This document shows, piece after piece, positions 6,742-15,449 of a DNA stretch of 23,972 bases. The notes under the pieces are model-generated. The model had not been told where the DNA came from. It ran no database searches and worked only from the letters and a program-made list of their open reading frames with translations. Location: positions 1 to 23,972 of IMG/VR virus record IMGVR_UViG_3300022877_000038; one strand, 5' to 3'. This stretch comes from a virus. Made by a program: the position numbers and the translations under genes. Position 1 is the stretch's first letter. Each line of letters begins with the position of its first letter.

Positions 6742-8467
6742 CCGGATGCATTCCGCGTTCAAGCCCGCGGCCTTTTGGCTTTGCTGGCGCATGAGGCGTT
6801 TTTGTTTTAGGTTTGGCGGGCTTGACCGCCTGTTGGGCGGGCAGCTTTTCGTCATCCTCTTTTGGCGATTGCTCACCATCTTCCGGCGTTTCATCCGAGT
6901 TATTGATTTCACTTGTCCCCTGGCCTCGTATATCCGTTCCAAGCGCTAAATCAAGTGAGTCAGCCAGCTCCTGTTCACGGGCCAACGACGCATACGTGTC
7001 TTCCAGATCATGTCCTGTGCTGTTCAGGATGTGCTCGTGTGTGTCGAAACCGTTTTGCACAAGCAGTGTGTTGGCCTGAACATCTTTGAGCGGATCAATC
7101 CACGGCCAGCGCCGCGGCTCCCACTTGATCGATTCGCCGGTAAAACGCTTGCGATCTTCAAGCGGCAACTCAACTGCGCGATTCAGCAGCGCAGAGCCAA
7201 GCCATGCTTCGTAAATCGGTTCGAGCATGTTATCGATGAGCGAGGTCTGTAACTCCATCCAAAAATCGCGGACTTCCAGCTCACCGATACGCGCAGAGCT
7301 GTAATTGACGCCGCTGAGATCATTGAAGAGCGAGTGATAGGGCACGTTGAGCCCGGAAGCGATCAGGCGGCCGGATTGCTTGATGAATGGATCAAATGCG
7401 TTGTTTGGGCTGCTGGGCGTGTGGTCCTGCAAGTGCGCACCGGTACCGCTCAAATCCAGAGCGCTCCCAAAGCCTAGATCGATAGCTTTGGAACCATCCG
7501 TGTTGATGCCATCGGCCTCAATTTCGTCCGCATCCTCGTCCGCATCTTTGTCTGTCTCGATGGACATCAACATGGAAGCATTGATGCGAGAGCGGGACAG
7601 CTCCGCTAAAAAGTAGCCATCCAGCATATTGAGCTGATTCATGCCCGCGGCCATCCACGGGTAACCGCGCGTCTGGCCGGTACGATGGGCAATCAGCCAA
7701 TGGATGATCTGATCGGCAGGCACGCGCGTGCGCAGCGATGAGCCGAACGAGGCTTCGTACGGGTTGCCCTTGAAAATGTGGTAGGCGAGCGGTTTCTGAT
7801 ACTGATCGACCTCGACGCCCATGCGTACCTGCGTTCCGTCCGCGCGGCCCATCAGGTTGTATGTGTCGTCCACCTGATCGGCGTCAATGAGCTGGATCTG
7901 AAAGCCGAAGGGATTGACGGATTTGGGCACATACACTTTGCGGATAAATTGCTCCCCATCGCGCCCGGTATTCTCCACGATGAGCCGCTCTACCTCACGC
8001 AACGAGTAGCGACCACAGACGGTGCATGAGCCCTTTTTCCCCCACTCATGCCACGCACGGCGTAACTCGGCGTTGGCCGCCTCATCCAGCGGGATTCCGT
8101 TTTTCGTTTTGCGCTGGCGGACTTGCGGAACCTTGAAGGTTAGCCGCACGCCGTTCTGTCCTGCAACGTTCGAGCGCACCATGCTTAGGAACTTACCGGC
8201 AATCGGGCTATTGATGGCCTGATTCCGCGCGCGGGCGCGAAGACGGCGCAGGTCAACCAGCAAATCCTGATCGGCGGAACGCGACGCCGTGGGCCAATCC
8301 ATGGTGAGGCGGCCCATTTTGGCTGCATTGAAACCCTGCAAGCCGCTGGAGCCGCCGAGTTGAGCCAAGGTGGAATCAGAGGTAAGCGTGCGCCTGGCCG
8401 CCGCAATGCCGTTGGATACGGCGCGGAAGGCGCGGGAGAGATAACTCGTATGATGAACAGTTGCCAT
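6701..8467 (-). CDS. Portal protein (lambda gpB family)
   Basis: A 588-residue portal that forms the dodecameric ring through which DNA enters the head. Family features include the N-terminal DLRRLRARARNQAINSPIAG segment, ENTGRDGEQFIRKVYVP, the IQLIDADQVDD strand, ADQIIHWLIAHRTGQTRGYPW, and DLSGVNYSSARIGELEVRDF. The C-terminal ~80 residues are Pro/Lys/Glu-rich and probably disordered. I chose the ATG preceded by GGAGG at five bases over one five codons upstream, which lies before that ribosome site. The ribosome site overlaps the stop of the upstream connector gene. It lies downstream of terminase genes as in lambda, but the next gene is not the protease; a small cassette intervenes. Confidence 0.95.
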   Translation of the reverse strand: MATVHHTSYLSRAFRAVSNGIAAARRTLTSDSTLAQLGGSSGLQGFNAAKMGRLTMDWPTASRSADQDLLVDLRRLRARARNQAINSPIAGKFLSMVRSNVAGQNGVRLTFKVPQVRQRKTKNGIPLDEAANAELRRAWHEWGKKGSCTVCGRYSLREVERLIVENTGRDGEQFIRKVYVPKSVNPFGFQIQLIDADQVDDTYNLMGRADGTQVRMGVEVDQYQKPLAYHIFKGNPYEASFGSSLRTRVPADQIIHWLIAHRTGQTRGYPWMAAGMNQLNMLDGYFLAELSRSRINASMLMSIETDKDADEDADEIEADGINTDGSKAIDLGFGSALDLSGTGAHLQDHTPSSPNNAFDPFIKQSGRLIASGLNVPYHSLFNDLSGVNYSSARIGELEVRDFWMELQTSLIDNMLEPIYEAWLGSALLNRAVELPLEDRKRFTGESIKWEPRRWPWIDPLKDVQANTLLVQNGFDTHEHILNSTGHDLEDTYASLAREQELADSLDLALGTDIRGQGTSEINNSDETPEDGEQSPKEDDEKLPAQQAVKPAKPKTKTPHAPAKPKGRGLERGMHPANAAIWNLTEDEK

Positions 8468-8475
8468 GGCGCCTC

Positions 8476-9120
8476 CTAGCACGTGGGTCTAAAGCGGAAT
8501 CCAATTACGCGGCGACCGGCGTACTCGCCCTGTGCGCGCAACTCGGCCCGGTATTTGCTTTTGTAGTGAACGCGCAGTTTTTCCAACTCTGCCGGAGGAA
8601 TTTTTTTGAGTTGGCGGCCATTGATCATGTATTCCTGTACGTCCGGCCTTGTGTCTCCGTTGATACAGTCCTCGATCATGTCCAGGCGCTTTTTGACGAA
8701 GCTGCGCGTGTCCACGGGACCGGTGGCCGTGGCCAGATTGGCCTCGACCAGCACGTCCTGTAGAGGCATGGTGACCTGCTCCCCGGCTGCCGTGGTGTCC
8801 GCGATGCCAATAAGGATTGCCACAAGCTGATAGGTGTCAGGCTGGCAGGTCGCAGTCAACGTGCTCGGGGCTTGGATATCAAAAGTCTGGCCGTCTGTGT
8901 CAGACGTGATGGGCGGGTTAGTTGCCAGCGTGCCGTCCAGCACAAAGCGGCTGGCGGAGCTATTGAACACGTACTTGAGCTGGTACAGGTTGCTGGGATA
9001 GTCCGGGAACGCACGCTCCCAGTTCCATGTGTCGCCCTGCCGAAGCTGGGTTGGTTCAATCGGCACGTCTGGCGCGTCGAATTGCGGAATTGGCGTGGAT
9101 CGATTTTTCAGGTTGCCCAT
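8476..9120 (-). CDS. gpW-like connector with extra N-terminal beta domain
   Basis: A 214-residue protein. Residues ~145-200 (LDMIEDCINGDTRPDVQEYM and the following charged helices) look like lambda gpW, a small protein that lies next to the portal gene and closes the filled head. Residues ~18-140 form a beta-rich domain beginning PTQLRQGDTWNWERAFPDYP; sequences of this kind are seen in phage structural proteins, but I do not recall a function. Lambda gpW is about 70 residues, so this is about three times the usual length and suggests a fusion. A sigma70-like promoter may lie upstream, and no clear Shine-Dalgarno precedes the ATG. Confidence 0.55.
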   Translation of the reverse strand: MGNLKNRSTPIPQFDAPDVPIEPTQLRQGDTWNWERAFPDYPSNLYQLKYVFNSSASRFVLDGTLATNPPITSDTDGQTFDIQAPSTLTATCQPDTYQLVAILIGIADTTAAGEQVTMPLQDVLVEANLATATGPVDTRSFVKKRLDMIEDCINGDTRPDVQEYMINGRQLKKIPPAELEKLRVHYKSKYRAELRAQGEYAGRRVIGFRFRPTC

Positions 9121-9162
9121 AGTTGAGTTATGGGCGTAAAAGCCAATTTAACGCGAATTTAG

Positions 9163-9191
9163 ATAGTATTTACAGTATTTACGGAAAACAA
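9163..9191 (-). promoter_or_regulatory. Possible sigma70-type promoter for the head genes
   Basis: On the minus strand, TTGTTT and TACTAT are separated by exactly 17 bases. Two tandem copies of GTAAATACT fill the spacer and part of the -10. The -35 match is weak. It lies in the 87-base gap between the SprT-like gene and the gpW-like gene. Upstream of it is a short GCCG-AACA-CGGC stem followed by TTGTTTT, a weak terminator candidate for the SprT-like gene. Confidence 0.3.
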
Positions 9192-9207
9192 GGCCGTGTT
9201 CGGCAGC

Positions 9208-9858
9208 CTATGCGTTGGCAAGCATGATTTGCGGTTCGCGAGGATTGTCCTCAAAACATACACCGCAGATCAGCACGGCGTCAGGTTTGGCCCAGGCATT
9301 CTGCGCGCACTCCGGGCAGGTGTATTTTGTTTTGCTCTCAGTTTTAGCCTTGGCTTCCGCCGCCAGCGGCGCGGGCGACTCCCACTTGAGTTTGAGCCCC
9401 TGTTTTGCGAGTTTGACATAGACGCGGGCGTACCGTCCATTTTTCATCACAAAGTGCGTCATAGATTGGCCTGTCTCTTTTCCGCCAGGCTGCCCGGTGG
9501 TAGTGGGCTGCAAGCCAATCTCTTTCATCTTCGCCGCCCACTCGCGATCATGGTAACCGCTGCGCGGCGTATGGCCAGAGACGCGCTGCCACAGGTGAGC
9601 CATCTCATGCGCCAGCGTGGAAAGGATGCGCTCGTCTGTTTCATCGCAGAAACAATCCGGGTTGAGCGCGATTTCATGGACCGTAGTTTTGTTGCCACGC
9701 CCGTGAAAGCGCTCCGGCGCGAAGTAGCCGCGCGCCTTGGCATGGCGCTGCAAAGTGACCAGCACTTGCGGAAGGCCGCCCGCGAAAAGCTGATCGTTGA
9801 AGAAATCAAAAGCCGCCTGAAAGTCCAGGTACTGCTGAGATGTGATTTTCTCTTTCAT
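9208..9858 (-). CDS. SprT-like zinc metalloprotease
   Basis: A 216-residue SprT/Spartan-type protein. The metal-binding HEMAH motif is at residues 84-88, and His103 in GYHDREW is a candidate third ligand. The N-terminus, ending in GYFAPERFHGRG, is the usual SprT lead-in. A C-terminal zinc ribbon has CPEC at 181-184 and CGVC at 198-201. SprT-like proteases in the Spartan family cut proteins crosslinked to DNA, so a role in clearing DNA-bound proteins before packaging is plausible but untested. It lies between TerL and the connector gene, with its own promoter and palindromic operator upstream, and so looks like a separately controlled unit. Confidence 0.88.
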   Translation of the reverse strand: MKEKITSQQYLDFQAAFDFFNDQLFAGGLPQVLVTLQRHAKARGYFAPERFHGRGNKTTVHEIALNPDCFCDETDERILSTLAHEMAHLWQRVSGHTPRSGYHDREWAAKMKEIGLQPTTTGQPGGKETGQSMTHFVMKNGRYARVYVKLAKQGLKLKWESPAPLAAEAKAKTESKTKYTCPECAQNAWAKPDAVLICGVCFEDNPREPQIMLANA

Positions 9859-9876
9859 GCCTTTTCCGCTTTCTTG

Positions 9877-9910
9877 TTTGTATCGTACGAAACAAATACA
9901 TAAAAGTCAA
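9877..9910 (-). promoter_or_regulatory. Promoter with overlapping palindromic operator for the SprT-like gene
   Basis: On the minus strand TTGACT and TACGAT are spaced by 17 bases, a good sigma70-like match. A 20-bp palindrome (9877-9896), with nine of ten base pairs symmetric and a TCGTACGA centre, covers the -10 box. A dimeric regulator bound here would block RNA polymerase. The gap between TerL and the SprT-like gene is only 63 bases, so this element fills most of it. Confidence 0.5.
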
Positions 9911-9921
9911 GAATATATTTC

Positions 9922-11967
9922 TCAGCCCAAGCGGTTGAGACTGCGAAGTTGAGCAGCAATGCTGGGGCGTTTGCGTTTTGGACGCGCGGGCTTGGGCTTT
10001 GTTGGAGCGGATAACGCATCCTTGACGGTCGCATCAACGGCCTGGACCATTTTGTTAGCGTCAACAAGATGGTCAACCGGCGCGGAGCCGATCATTTCGT
10101 CTTCCGACTTAGGCATGGGCTGGCCGGCGGCCTCGCGTTCATGGCGGAGTTTTTCTGTCATGCGGAAAAGGCTACGCGCCAACTTGCGGAAGTTCGGGCG
10201 GCGCACACTCACGGCGGCGCGGGCATAGACGGCGCAATCCAGCGCCTCATTGCGCTCGGATGTTTTAACCCAGTGCATTGTGGTTTGGAAATTTTCGGTG
10301 TTTTTTACGAGTTTTTCCGCCGTCACCTGGCGGAAGAATTCTGGCTCCAATCCATCACTGAAGTGGCAATAGCCTGAACCAATTTTATCCACGCGAAACG
10401 AAGTGAAAATATCTTCCTTGGCGGTGTCAACGCCGACGATGTAAAGCAGCGTTTTGTACGGGCCGACGCGACTGCCGGAACTGAGTAGCGGACGGCCGAT
10501 GCCAGCGCGGCCCACAATGGCGTGCCAGCGCCGCGCCTCATGCTTGCGCGTGAATTCGTACACCCGCTCGGTGTGATGGCCGCCAGAATCGATCAACACG
10601 GCGGCAATGCGCATGGTCACACCGAGCGCATGTTCCCACTCTTCCAACAGATATTCGCGAAGAGCGGCCCACGGGCTGGCCGCGTCCGCATCCGGCAAAG
10701 ATGGATCGCCCTTGAAGACTTTGTGCTCGATGGCCCAGCGCTCATCATCAAGGCCCCAGCCATAGAGGCTGCACTCCAGGCGATCATCCTGCGTATCGAC
10801 ACCGGCGGTGAGCCAAAGGACGCCGGAGGGCAATATCTCACGCTTGAAGCGCGGGCGCTTTTCCAATTCCGTTGTGTTCGCACCGGTGCCGCGTATTTCC
10901 CATGTTTCCGCGAGGTTTGTATTAACAAAAACCTTCATGCGTTCGAGAGAGGTCTGCGCCTCCAGCCATTCACGGATAAGATCCAGCCAATCAACGACGC
11001 CATAAAGCGCGTTGAGCTGGAAGCCAGCCGTCTTGCCGTCATGGCTCTTGGCTGTGGCGCGCCACTCGCCGCGGCGGATCATCTCATGCTTGGAACGCTC
11101 TTCGATGATGCAGCCGTTGATACAGACGTAGTGATACCACAGCACGCGCGGACGGGAGTTCTCGACCGGCTCCGTTTTGAAAATGAGGTGCTTCCATTCG
11201 AGCTGCTGCATCTCTCCGCAGTGCGGGCATGGAACGTAATAGCGCCGCTTGTCGCTGGAATTATATGCAGCCTCAATGCGGGAGAGGTATTTGATGTGCG
11301 GCGTGGAAATCAGAACGATTTTGCGGTTCCAGAATTTCGTTGCGCGCTTTTTGGCCAGGTCAACCGGATCGCCTTCCGTGCCGGCCGATGCCTCATAACC
11401 ATCCACCTCATCCATGAGGATGACGCGCGCGGGGAGCCCGCGCAGGCCAACTGGGGCATTGGCGCCGACAAGGACCAGAATGCCGCCGGGAAATTCCTTG
11501 TTGAGCAGGGTATTGCCGGAGTCCCGCGAGCGCGGCGAGGGAAAGAGATTACGCAAAACGGGCGTGTCTCGAATCATCTTGGCGACGCGGTTTTTCGAGA
11601 ACTTTTCCGCCTCGGCAAGGCTGGGCTGTACGCACAGGATCGGCGACGGCTCCCAATGGCTGTAATAGCCAATGGTATTGAGCACGGCGGCTTGCGTTTT
11701 GCCGGACTGCGCGGCCAGCATGAGGACAATCGTCTCAATATTCTGATCGGTGATGGCGTCCATCATGCCGCGCTGATACTCCAGCGTGGAGGTGTGGAAC
11801 TTGCCGGGAGACGCCGATGATTCCTTGGGGATGTAGGCGTAGCGGTCAGCCCACTCGGAAAGCGAAAGCGGGTCGGGCGGCAGGAACATCTTGTGCGACG
11901 CCTTAAAGGTGCGGTCGAGCGCGGCCAGGCCTTCGGAGCTGGTTTGATAGGGGGGGCGGGCGATCAT
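9922..11967 (-). CDS. Terminase large subunit (GpA family)
   Basis: A 681-residue lambda gpA-type terminase, the ATP-driven DNA packaging motor with a nuclease domain that cuts concatemers at cos. A Walker A-like AAQSGKT is at 85-91, and Walker B VILMDEVD is at 182-189. A zinc-binding pair CPHC (247-250) with CINGC (282-286) interrupts the region after the ATPase. The nuclease domain opens with TAGVDTQDDRLE (~387-397), whose aspartates are likely metal ligands. The ATG overlaps the methyltransferase stop as ATGA, so the two are coupled. The gpA type predicts cos-site packaging, in line with the Nu1-like small subunit upstream. Confidence 0.96.
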   Translation of the reverse strand: MIARPPYQTSSEGLAALDRTFKASHKMFLPPDPLSLSEWADRYAYIPKESSASPGKFHTSTLEYQRGMMDAITDQNIETIVLMLAAQSGKTQAAVLNTIGYYSHWEPSPILCVQPSLAEAEKFSKNRVAKMIRDTPVLRNLFPSPRSRDSGNTLLNKEFPGGILVLVGANAPVGLRGLPARVILMDEVDGYEASAGTEGDPVDLAKKRATKFWNRKIVLISTPHIKYLSRIEAAYNSSDKRRYYVPCPHCGEMQQLEWKHLIFKTEPVENSRPRVLWYHYVCINGCIIEERSKHEMIRRGEWRATAKSHDGKTAGFQLNALYGVVDWLDLIREWLEAQTSLERMKVFVNTNLAETWEIRGTGANTTELEKRPRFKREILPSGVLWLTAGVDTQDDRLECSLYGWGLDDERWAIEHKVFKGDPSLPDADAASPWAALREYLLEEWEHALGVTMRIAAVLIDSGGHHTERVYEFTRKHEARRWHAIVGRAGIGRPLLSSGSRVGPYKTLLYIVGVDTAKEDIFTSFRVDKIGSGYCHFSDGLEPEFFRQVTAEKLVKNTENFQTTMHWVKTSERNEALDCAVYARAAVSVRRPNFRKLARSLFRMTEKLRHEREAAGQPMPKSEDEMIGSAPVDHLVDANKMVQAVDATVKDALSAPTKPKPARPKRKRPSIAAQLRSLNRLG

Positions 11968-13091
11968 AGAGCATCCGCCATAGCAATGCGCTCACCGATC
12001 CACCGCATAACTGGCACAGCCATGCTATTGCCGAGAGCCTTATAGCGCGGACCATCGGCAGTTTTAGGAGAGATAAGCGTGTAATCGTCCGGGAAGCCCT
12101 GAAGGCGTTCGCACTCGCGGGGTGTCAGGCGGCGCACAGCGGAGGCCACAGGCACAAGTGGCGTACCGCGTCCAGTACCATCCTCGCTGGCATCAAAACC
12201 ATCCGCGCGGAGCGCGTGAGTGACCAGCAATGACTCCCGGCTCTTGTTGTCCGCATAGGGGTTCTGAGTCAGAGGCGCGGTGACTAACGTTTCGCTCTCG
12301 AAATCCATCCTTCCCGAACCGCCATGCGCGTTGCAAGCAGTCGCTATATCAATTGCCCCGGCGGTATTGTTTCCACCGAAGGCAATCAATTGGTTGGAAT
12401 AAGCGTCCTGACCGTTGTATCCGCCGGGATGCGCACCCGGTGACAACGTGCCAGCAATCAAGCCGCCGTCGCAATCAAAGTCGGTGCCGAGCCCGCCACC
12501 GCCTTTAATGCGCGCGCTAATTGTGGGGGCAACGTCTTTCCCCGTTTCTCTGCGCGGCGGAGTATCCCCCGACAGGCTTTGGCGCTCAAAAAGTACCGCC
12601 GCGGCACGGCGCCAGTCTCCAAGATATCCGACAACGAAGACGCGACGGCGGCGCTGGGGAACTCCAAGGTATTGAGCGTCAAGAACTCGGTAGGCGAACC
12701 CATACCCGAGTTGCCCCAGCATTCCGAGAAGGGTTCCAAACACGGCTCCGCCGTCAATTGACAGGACGCCGGGGACGTTCTCCCACACCAGCCAGCGGGG
12801 CCGCAGGCGGCCAGCAAGTTTAGCGAATTCGACGGTGAGTTGACCACGCTTGCCGTCCAATCCCGCTCGGAGTCCGGCGACACTGAAGTCCTGGCAGGGA
12901 GTTCCGCCAACAAGAACATCGACTGATTCGTGTTCGTTTTTTTCGATCTTCGTAAAATCGCCAACGTTGGGAACCTCTGGGTAGCGATGTGCCAGCACAA
13001 GGCTGGGAAACTTTTCAATTTCGGCAAAGAGCACGGGCCGCCAAGCCACCGTTGCCGCCTCTATTCCGGAACAGACCGAGACATATCTCAT
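11964..13091 (-). CDS. C5 cytosine DNA methyltransferase
   Basis: A complete 375-residue Dcm-type enzyme. Motif I is SVCSGIEAAT (~5-14), motif IV is GGTPCQDFS with catalytic Cys66, motif VI is ENVPG (104-108), and motif VIII is QRRRRVFVVG (146-155). The C-terminal LTPRECERLQGFPDDY and GNSMAVPV are motifs IX and X. The variable region between ~165 and 310, which sets target recognition, is long and Gly/Asn/Asp-rich. It transfers a methyl group from S-adenosylmethionine to cytosine in a specific site. No restriction partner is seen, so it is probably an orphan that protects phage DNA from host restriction. It overlaps both the small and large terminase genes by four bases. Confidence 0.95.
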   Translation of the reverse strand: MRYVSVCSGIEAATVAWRPVLFAEIEKFPSLVLAHRYPEVPNVGDFTKIEKNEHESVDVLVGGTPCQDFSVAGLRAGLDGKRGQLTVEFAKLAGRLRPRWLVWENVPGVLSIDGGAVFGTLLGMLGQLGYGFAYRVLDAQYLGVPQRRRRVFVVGYLGDWRRAAAVLFERQSLSGDTPPRRETGKDVAPTISARIKGGGGLGTDFDCDGGLIAGTLSPGAHPGGYNGQDAYSNQLIAFGGNNTAGAIDIATACNAHGGSGRMDFESETLVTAPLTQNPYADNKSRESLLVTHALRADGFDASEDGTGRGTPLVPVASAVRRLTPRECERLQGFPDDYTLISPKTADGPRYKALGNSMAVPVMRWIGERIAMADAL

Positions 13092-13660
13092 TCCTCTTCC
13101 GCCTCTGGCTGGGCGGTGTGGGCCTCACGCACAGCGTCGATGCTGGCAAGGTTGCTCAGAAGCGACCGGCAGCTCCGGTCAATCAGGTTGTAAATCTGCT
13201 GGCGATCATCCATGCCGATGAGTTGGGGAGCCAACCCGGCCGGCAGCGACAGAATTTGAGTCTGGATAGACCGGTTAGCAGCGGCGAGGACTCTCTCCAA
13301 GTCTGAAATGGAAACCACCTGGGCCTGTTCATGGGCCAATTGCAGCTCTTTCAGGTCAGCTTCAGCCTTGGTTTTCCGCAAAAATGCCTGATCGAAGGTC
13401 TCGGGCGGCTCTTCGGAACTGTCCGGGCTGTTTTCGGGGTGCCGATTTCCGCCATTTCCGCCCTTTTGGGCACTCCGATAGCCCACATACCACTCCAACG
13501 TGGTGGGCCAATCCAAGACAAAACCGCGCGGATCGCTCTTGGCTGGCAACCCCTTGTCTTTGATTAGGTTGCGAACCTGCCTATCGGTCAAGCCAAGTAA
13601 CTCCGCAACGTCCGAAACAGGCAATGCGGAGTAGCTTTTCGGGTTTTCTGTTTTGGACAT
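13088..13660 (-). CDS. Terminase small subunit (Nu1-like)
   Basis: A 190-residue protein with an N-terminal winged helix-turn-helix, VSDVAELLGLTDRQVRNLIK (~16-35), followed by GLPAKSDPRGFVLDWP. A Pro/Ser-rich linker leads to a helical C-terminal half (AEADLKELQLAHEQAQVVS), typical of lambda Nu1. The domain recognises cos and hands DNA to the large subunit. It lies just after a 321-base gap that could hold cos and overlaps the methyltransferase start as ATGA. No clear Shine-Dalgarno is seen before its ATG. Confidence 0.88.
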   Translation of the reverse strand: MSKTENPKSYSALPVSDVAELLGLTDRQVRNLIKDKGLPAKSDPRGFVLDWPTTLEWYVGYRSAQKGGNGGNRHPENSPDSSEEPPETFDQAFLRKTKAEADLKELQLAHEQAQVVSISDLERVLAAANRSIQTQILSLPAGLAPQLIGMDDRQQIYNLIDRSCRSLLSNLASIDAVREAHTAQPEAEEE

Positions 13661-13981
13661 AGGCGTGGAAACGGAAATGAGTTAAAAAAAGGCTGGCTCT
13701 AGCGCGCATCCGGGCTAGCGCGTCACCCTCAACGCTCTCAGCGCCGGGAAGGACCCGCGAGCGGCAGAGCGGCTAACACTTCGCACTGATCGCTTATAAC
13801 TACTTTAATGTCATCGAGATGTGACTTGTTAAACCTCCAATAGAGTGGCGACTGGCCCTTTCGGGAGCATGGTCGATGGGATTGGCTCACGCCTCACAGC
13901 CCGCTTACTACGGATTGGCTACTCCGGCCTGTCAAGAGCCGTGCCGATTGTGCCAAGCTATGCCCGACCCGCAGTCGCCCT
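13661..13981. other. 321-base non-coding gap, candidate cos/packaging region
   Basis: No gene is visible. The gap is directly upstream of the small terminase gene, the position of cos in lambda-like phages. It contains GGATTGGCT twice 33 bases apart (13879 and 13912), CTAGCGCG twice 16 bases apart (13699 and 13715), GAGCGGC twice eight bases apart (13759 and 13767), and a run of seven A residues at 13684-13690. The first repeat pair could be terminase binding sites. No clear promoter or cohesive-end symmetry was found by eye. Confidence 0.35.
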
Positions 13982-14176
13982 CTAGCTCTGTTGTGCTCTC
14001 ATACGTCGCAACTGCGCTAATTCGGCGGCCGATAGCCGTACCGGATTGATTTCGAGCGCATACCATACCGCTTCAATCCAACTCGTGAACGCACATTTGA
14101 ATCCGTATCCCTCATTCCACCAACAAACCCAAGGGTGTGAATGGTCTCCGATTCGTGCAATGCGTGGTTTCTTCAT
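13982..14176 (-). CDS. Small hypothetical protein coupled to the integrase
   Basis: A 64-residue protein, rich in aromatic residues in its first half (HPWVCWWNEGYGFKC) and helical and basic at the end (AELAQLRRMRAQQS). Its ATG overlaps the integrase stop as TGATG and AAGGT lies just upstream, so coupled translation is likely. I take it as real because of this junction. An excisionase role would suit the position, but no helix-turn-helix or other excisionase feature is visible. Confidence 0.5.
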   Translation of the reverse strand: MKKPRIARIGDHSHPWVCWWNEGYGFKCAFTSWIEAVWYALEINPVRLSAAELAQLRRMRAQQS

Positions 14177-15357
14177 CACTTACCTTTCAGTTCATCCAGC
14201 CAATCGGCCCAGGCTTGCAGCATCTCGGCTCTTTGCCTGGCATATTGGGCGCGGTTGTACACGCCACGCACGCCCTTGAGCTTGTGATTGAGCGCCTTCT
14301 CAATCACATCGGTGTTGTACTCTTGCTCACTCAGGTTGGTCGCTGCTGTGCGTCGTAAGTCATGCACTGTAAAGTGTTCTATCTTCACAGGGATACGGCT
14401 CAAGGCACGGTTGAGTGTGCTGGCTGCAATGGGTGTGTGATCGGCGGCGCGCATGGGAAACACAACGCTTGCACGCGGATGCCGTTGGCGCTGTGCTCTC
14501 AGCAACTCAAGCACTTGCCGTGGCAATGGCACGACAAGCGGCGTGTCTGTCTTGCTGTGCGCTTCCGGCAAAGCCCATTCCGCCTTGTCCAAATCGAACT
14601 CATCCCAGCGCGCGCGCCGTGCCTCGCCTTTGCGGGTCAACGTCAACAGAATGAACCACAAAGCTGCTTTCAGATCGGGGCGAATTCGAGCCATTTCAAG
14701 GGCTTTGAGAAACGCTGTGAGTTCGCCTGGCTTCAATGCCCGGTTGCGTTCGCTCATCTCCGCCACAAACTTGGCTGGGATCGCGCTCAACGGATTCTTA
14801 TCCGCAACGCCGCGCACAAGCGCGTAATCCCATAACCTTTTCAGCAAGTTACGAATAGCCAACGCGCTTTGCGGCTTGCCGTCTTCCACGCGCTTGAAGA
14901 TCAGCTCCCGCACATCGTCCGTGTGGATCGATCCGATAGCCCGATTGCCGATCACCGGATACACGTCTCGCTCCAAATACCGGCGCATGGGCGCAACATC
15001 CCGCCGGCGGCGCTGTACGTGCCCGGTCAAATACTTCTCGCCAAACGCTTTAACGGTTTCGCCTCGCTCTTCCGCAAGTTTCTCTTTGCGGCGCTGTTCG
15101 GCTGGAGACGTTCCGCTAGAGATGGCCGACAAAAGCACGTCGCGCCTTTGTCGCGCATCCGCAAGGCTTAGGACAGGGAAACGGCCCAGGTTGATCTTCC
15201 CAGGCCGTCCACGGAGTCTGTAGCGCAAGCGCCAGCTCTTCAAGCCACTTGGCTGCACCTCCAAACCGAGGCCGCCGCCGTCAGTGACCGTATACCGAGC
15301 CTGTTTTGGCTCAAGTGCGCGAATCTTGGCCACCGACAACCCTGTTTTTCTCCCCAT
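14176..15357 (-). CDS. Tyrosine-recombinase integrase (P4-type)
   Basis: A 393-residue integrase with the DUF4102-type arm-binding N-terminus (YTVTDGGGLGLEVQPSG; LGRFPVLSLADARQ), a core-binding domain and a complete catalytic set: Arg242 (LTRKGEAR), Lys269, His332 and Arg335 (VHDLRRT), His358 (ALNH) and nucleophile Tyr367 (GVYNR). This subfamily often uses tRNA genes as attachment sites. I chose MGRKTG as the start since the family domain begins there; a 22-codon N-terminal extension is open but has no support. It is separated from the early operon by a terminator and has no gene next to an obvious attachment site: the tRNA is about 8 kb away. Confidence 0.93.
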   Translation of the reverse strand: MGRKTGLSVAKIRALEPKQARYTVTDGGGLGLEVQPSGLKSWRLRYRLRGRPGKINLGRFPVLSLADARQRRDVLLSAISSGTSPAEQRRKEKLAEERGETVKAFGEKYLTGHVQRRRRDVAPMRRYLERDVYPVIGNRAIGSIHTDDVRELIFKRVEDGKPQSALAIRNLLKRLWDYALVRGVADKNPLSAIPAKFVAEMSERNRALKPGELTAFLKALEMARIRPDLKAALWFILLTLTRKGEARRARWDEFDLDKAEWALPEAHSKTDTPLVVPLPRQVLELLRAQRQRHPRASVVFPMRAADHTPIAASTLNRALSRIPVKIEHFTVHDLRRTAATNLSEQEYNTDVIEKALNHKLKGVRGVYNRAQYARQRAEMLQAWADWLDELKGK

Positions 15358-15449
15358 GTACCCAATTGCGCACCCAAACCCGAAAACCGCGCAACAAAGC
15401 CATTGTTTTCTAGGGCTGTCCATTTCTAGGTAGAGAAAATAGCCGAATC

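Noticed and set aside
10522-11820. A 432-codon plus-strand frame across the terminase region
   Set aside because: It is antisense to a clear terminase with intact motifs, and its own sequence has no recognisable domain. High GC makes long antisense frames common.
13661-13981. RNA gene in the gap before TerS
   Set aside because: No cloverleaf or strong long-range stem was found, only short direct repeats.
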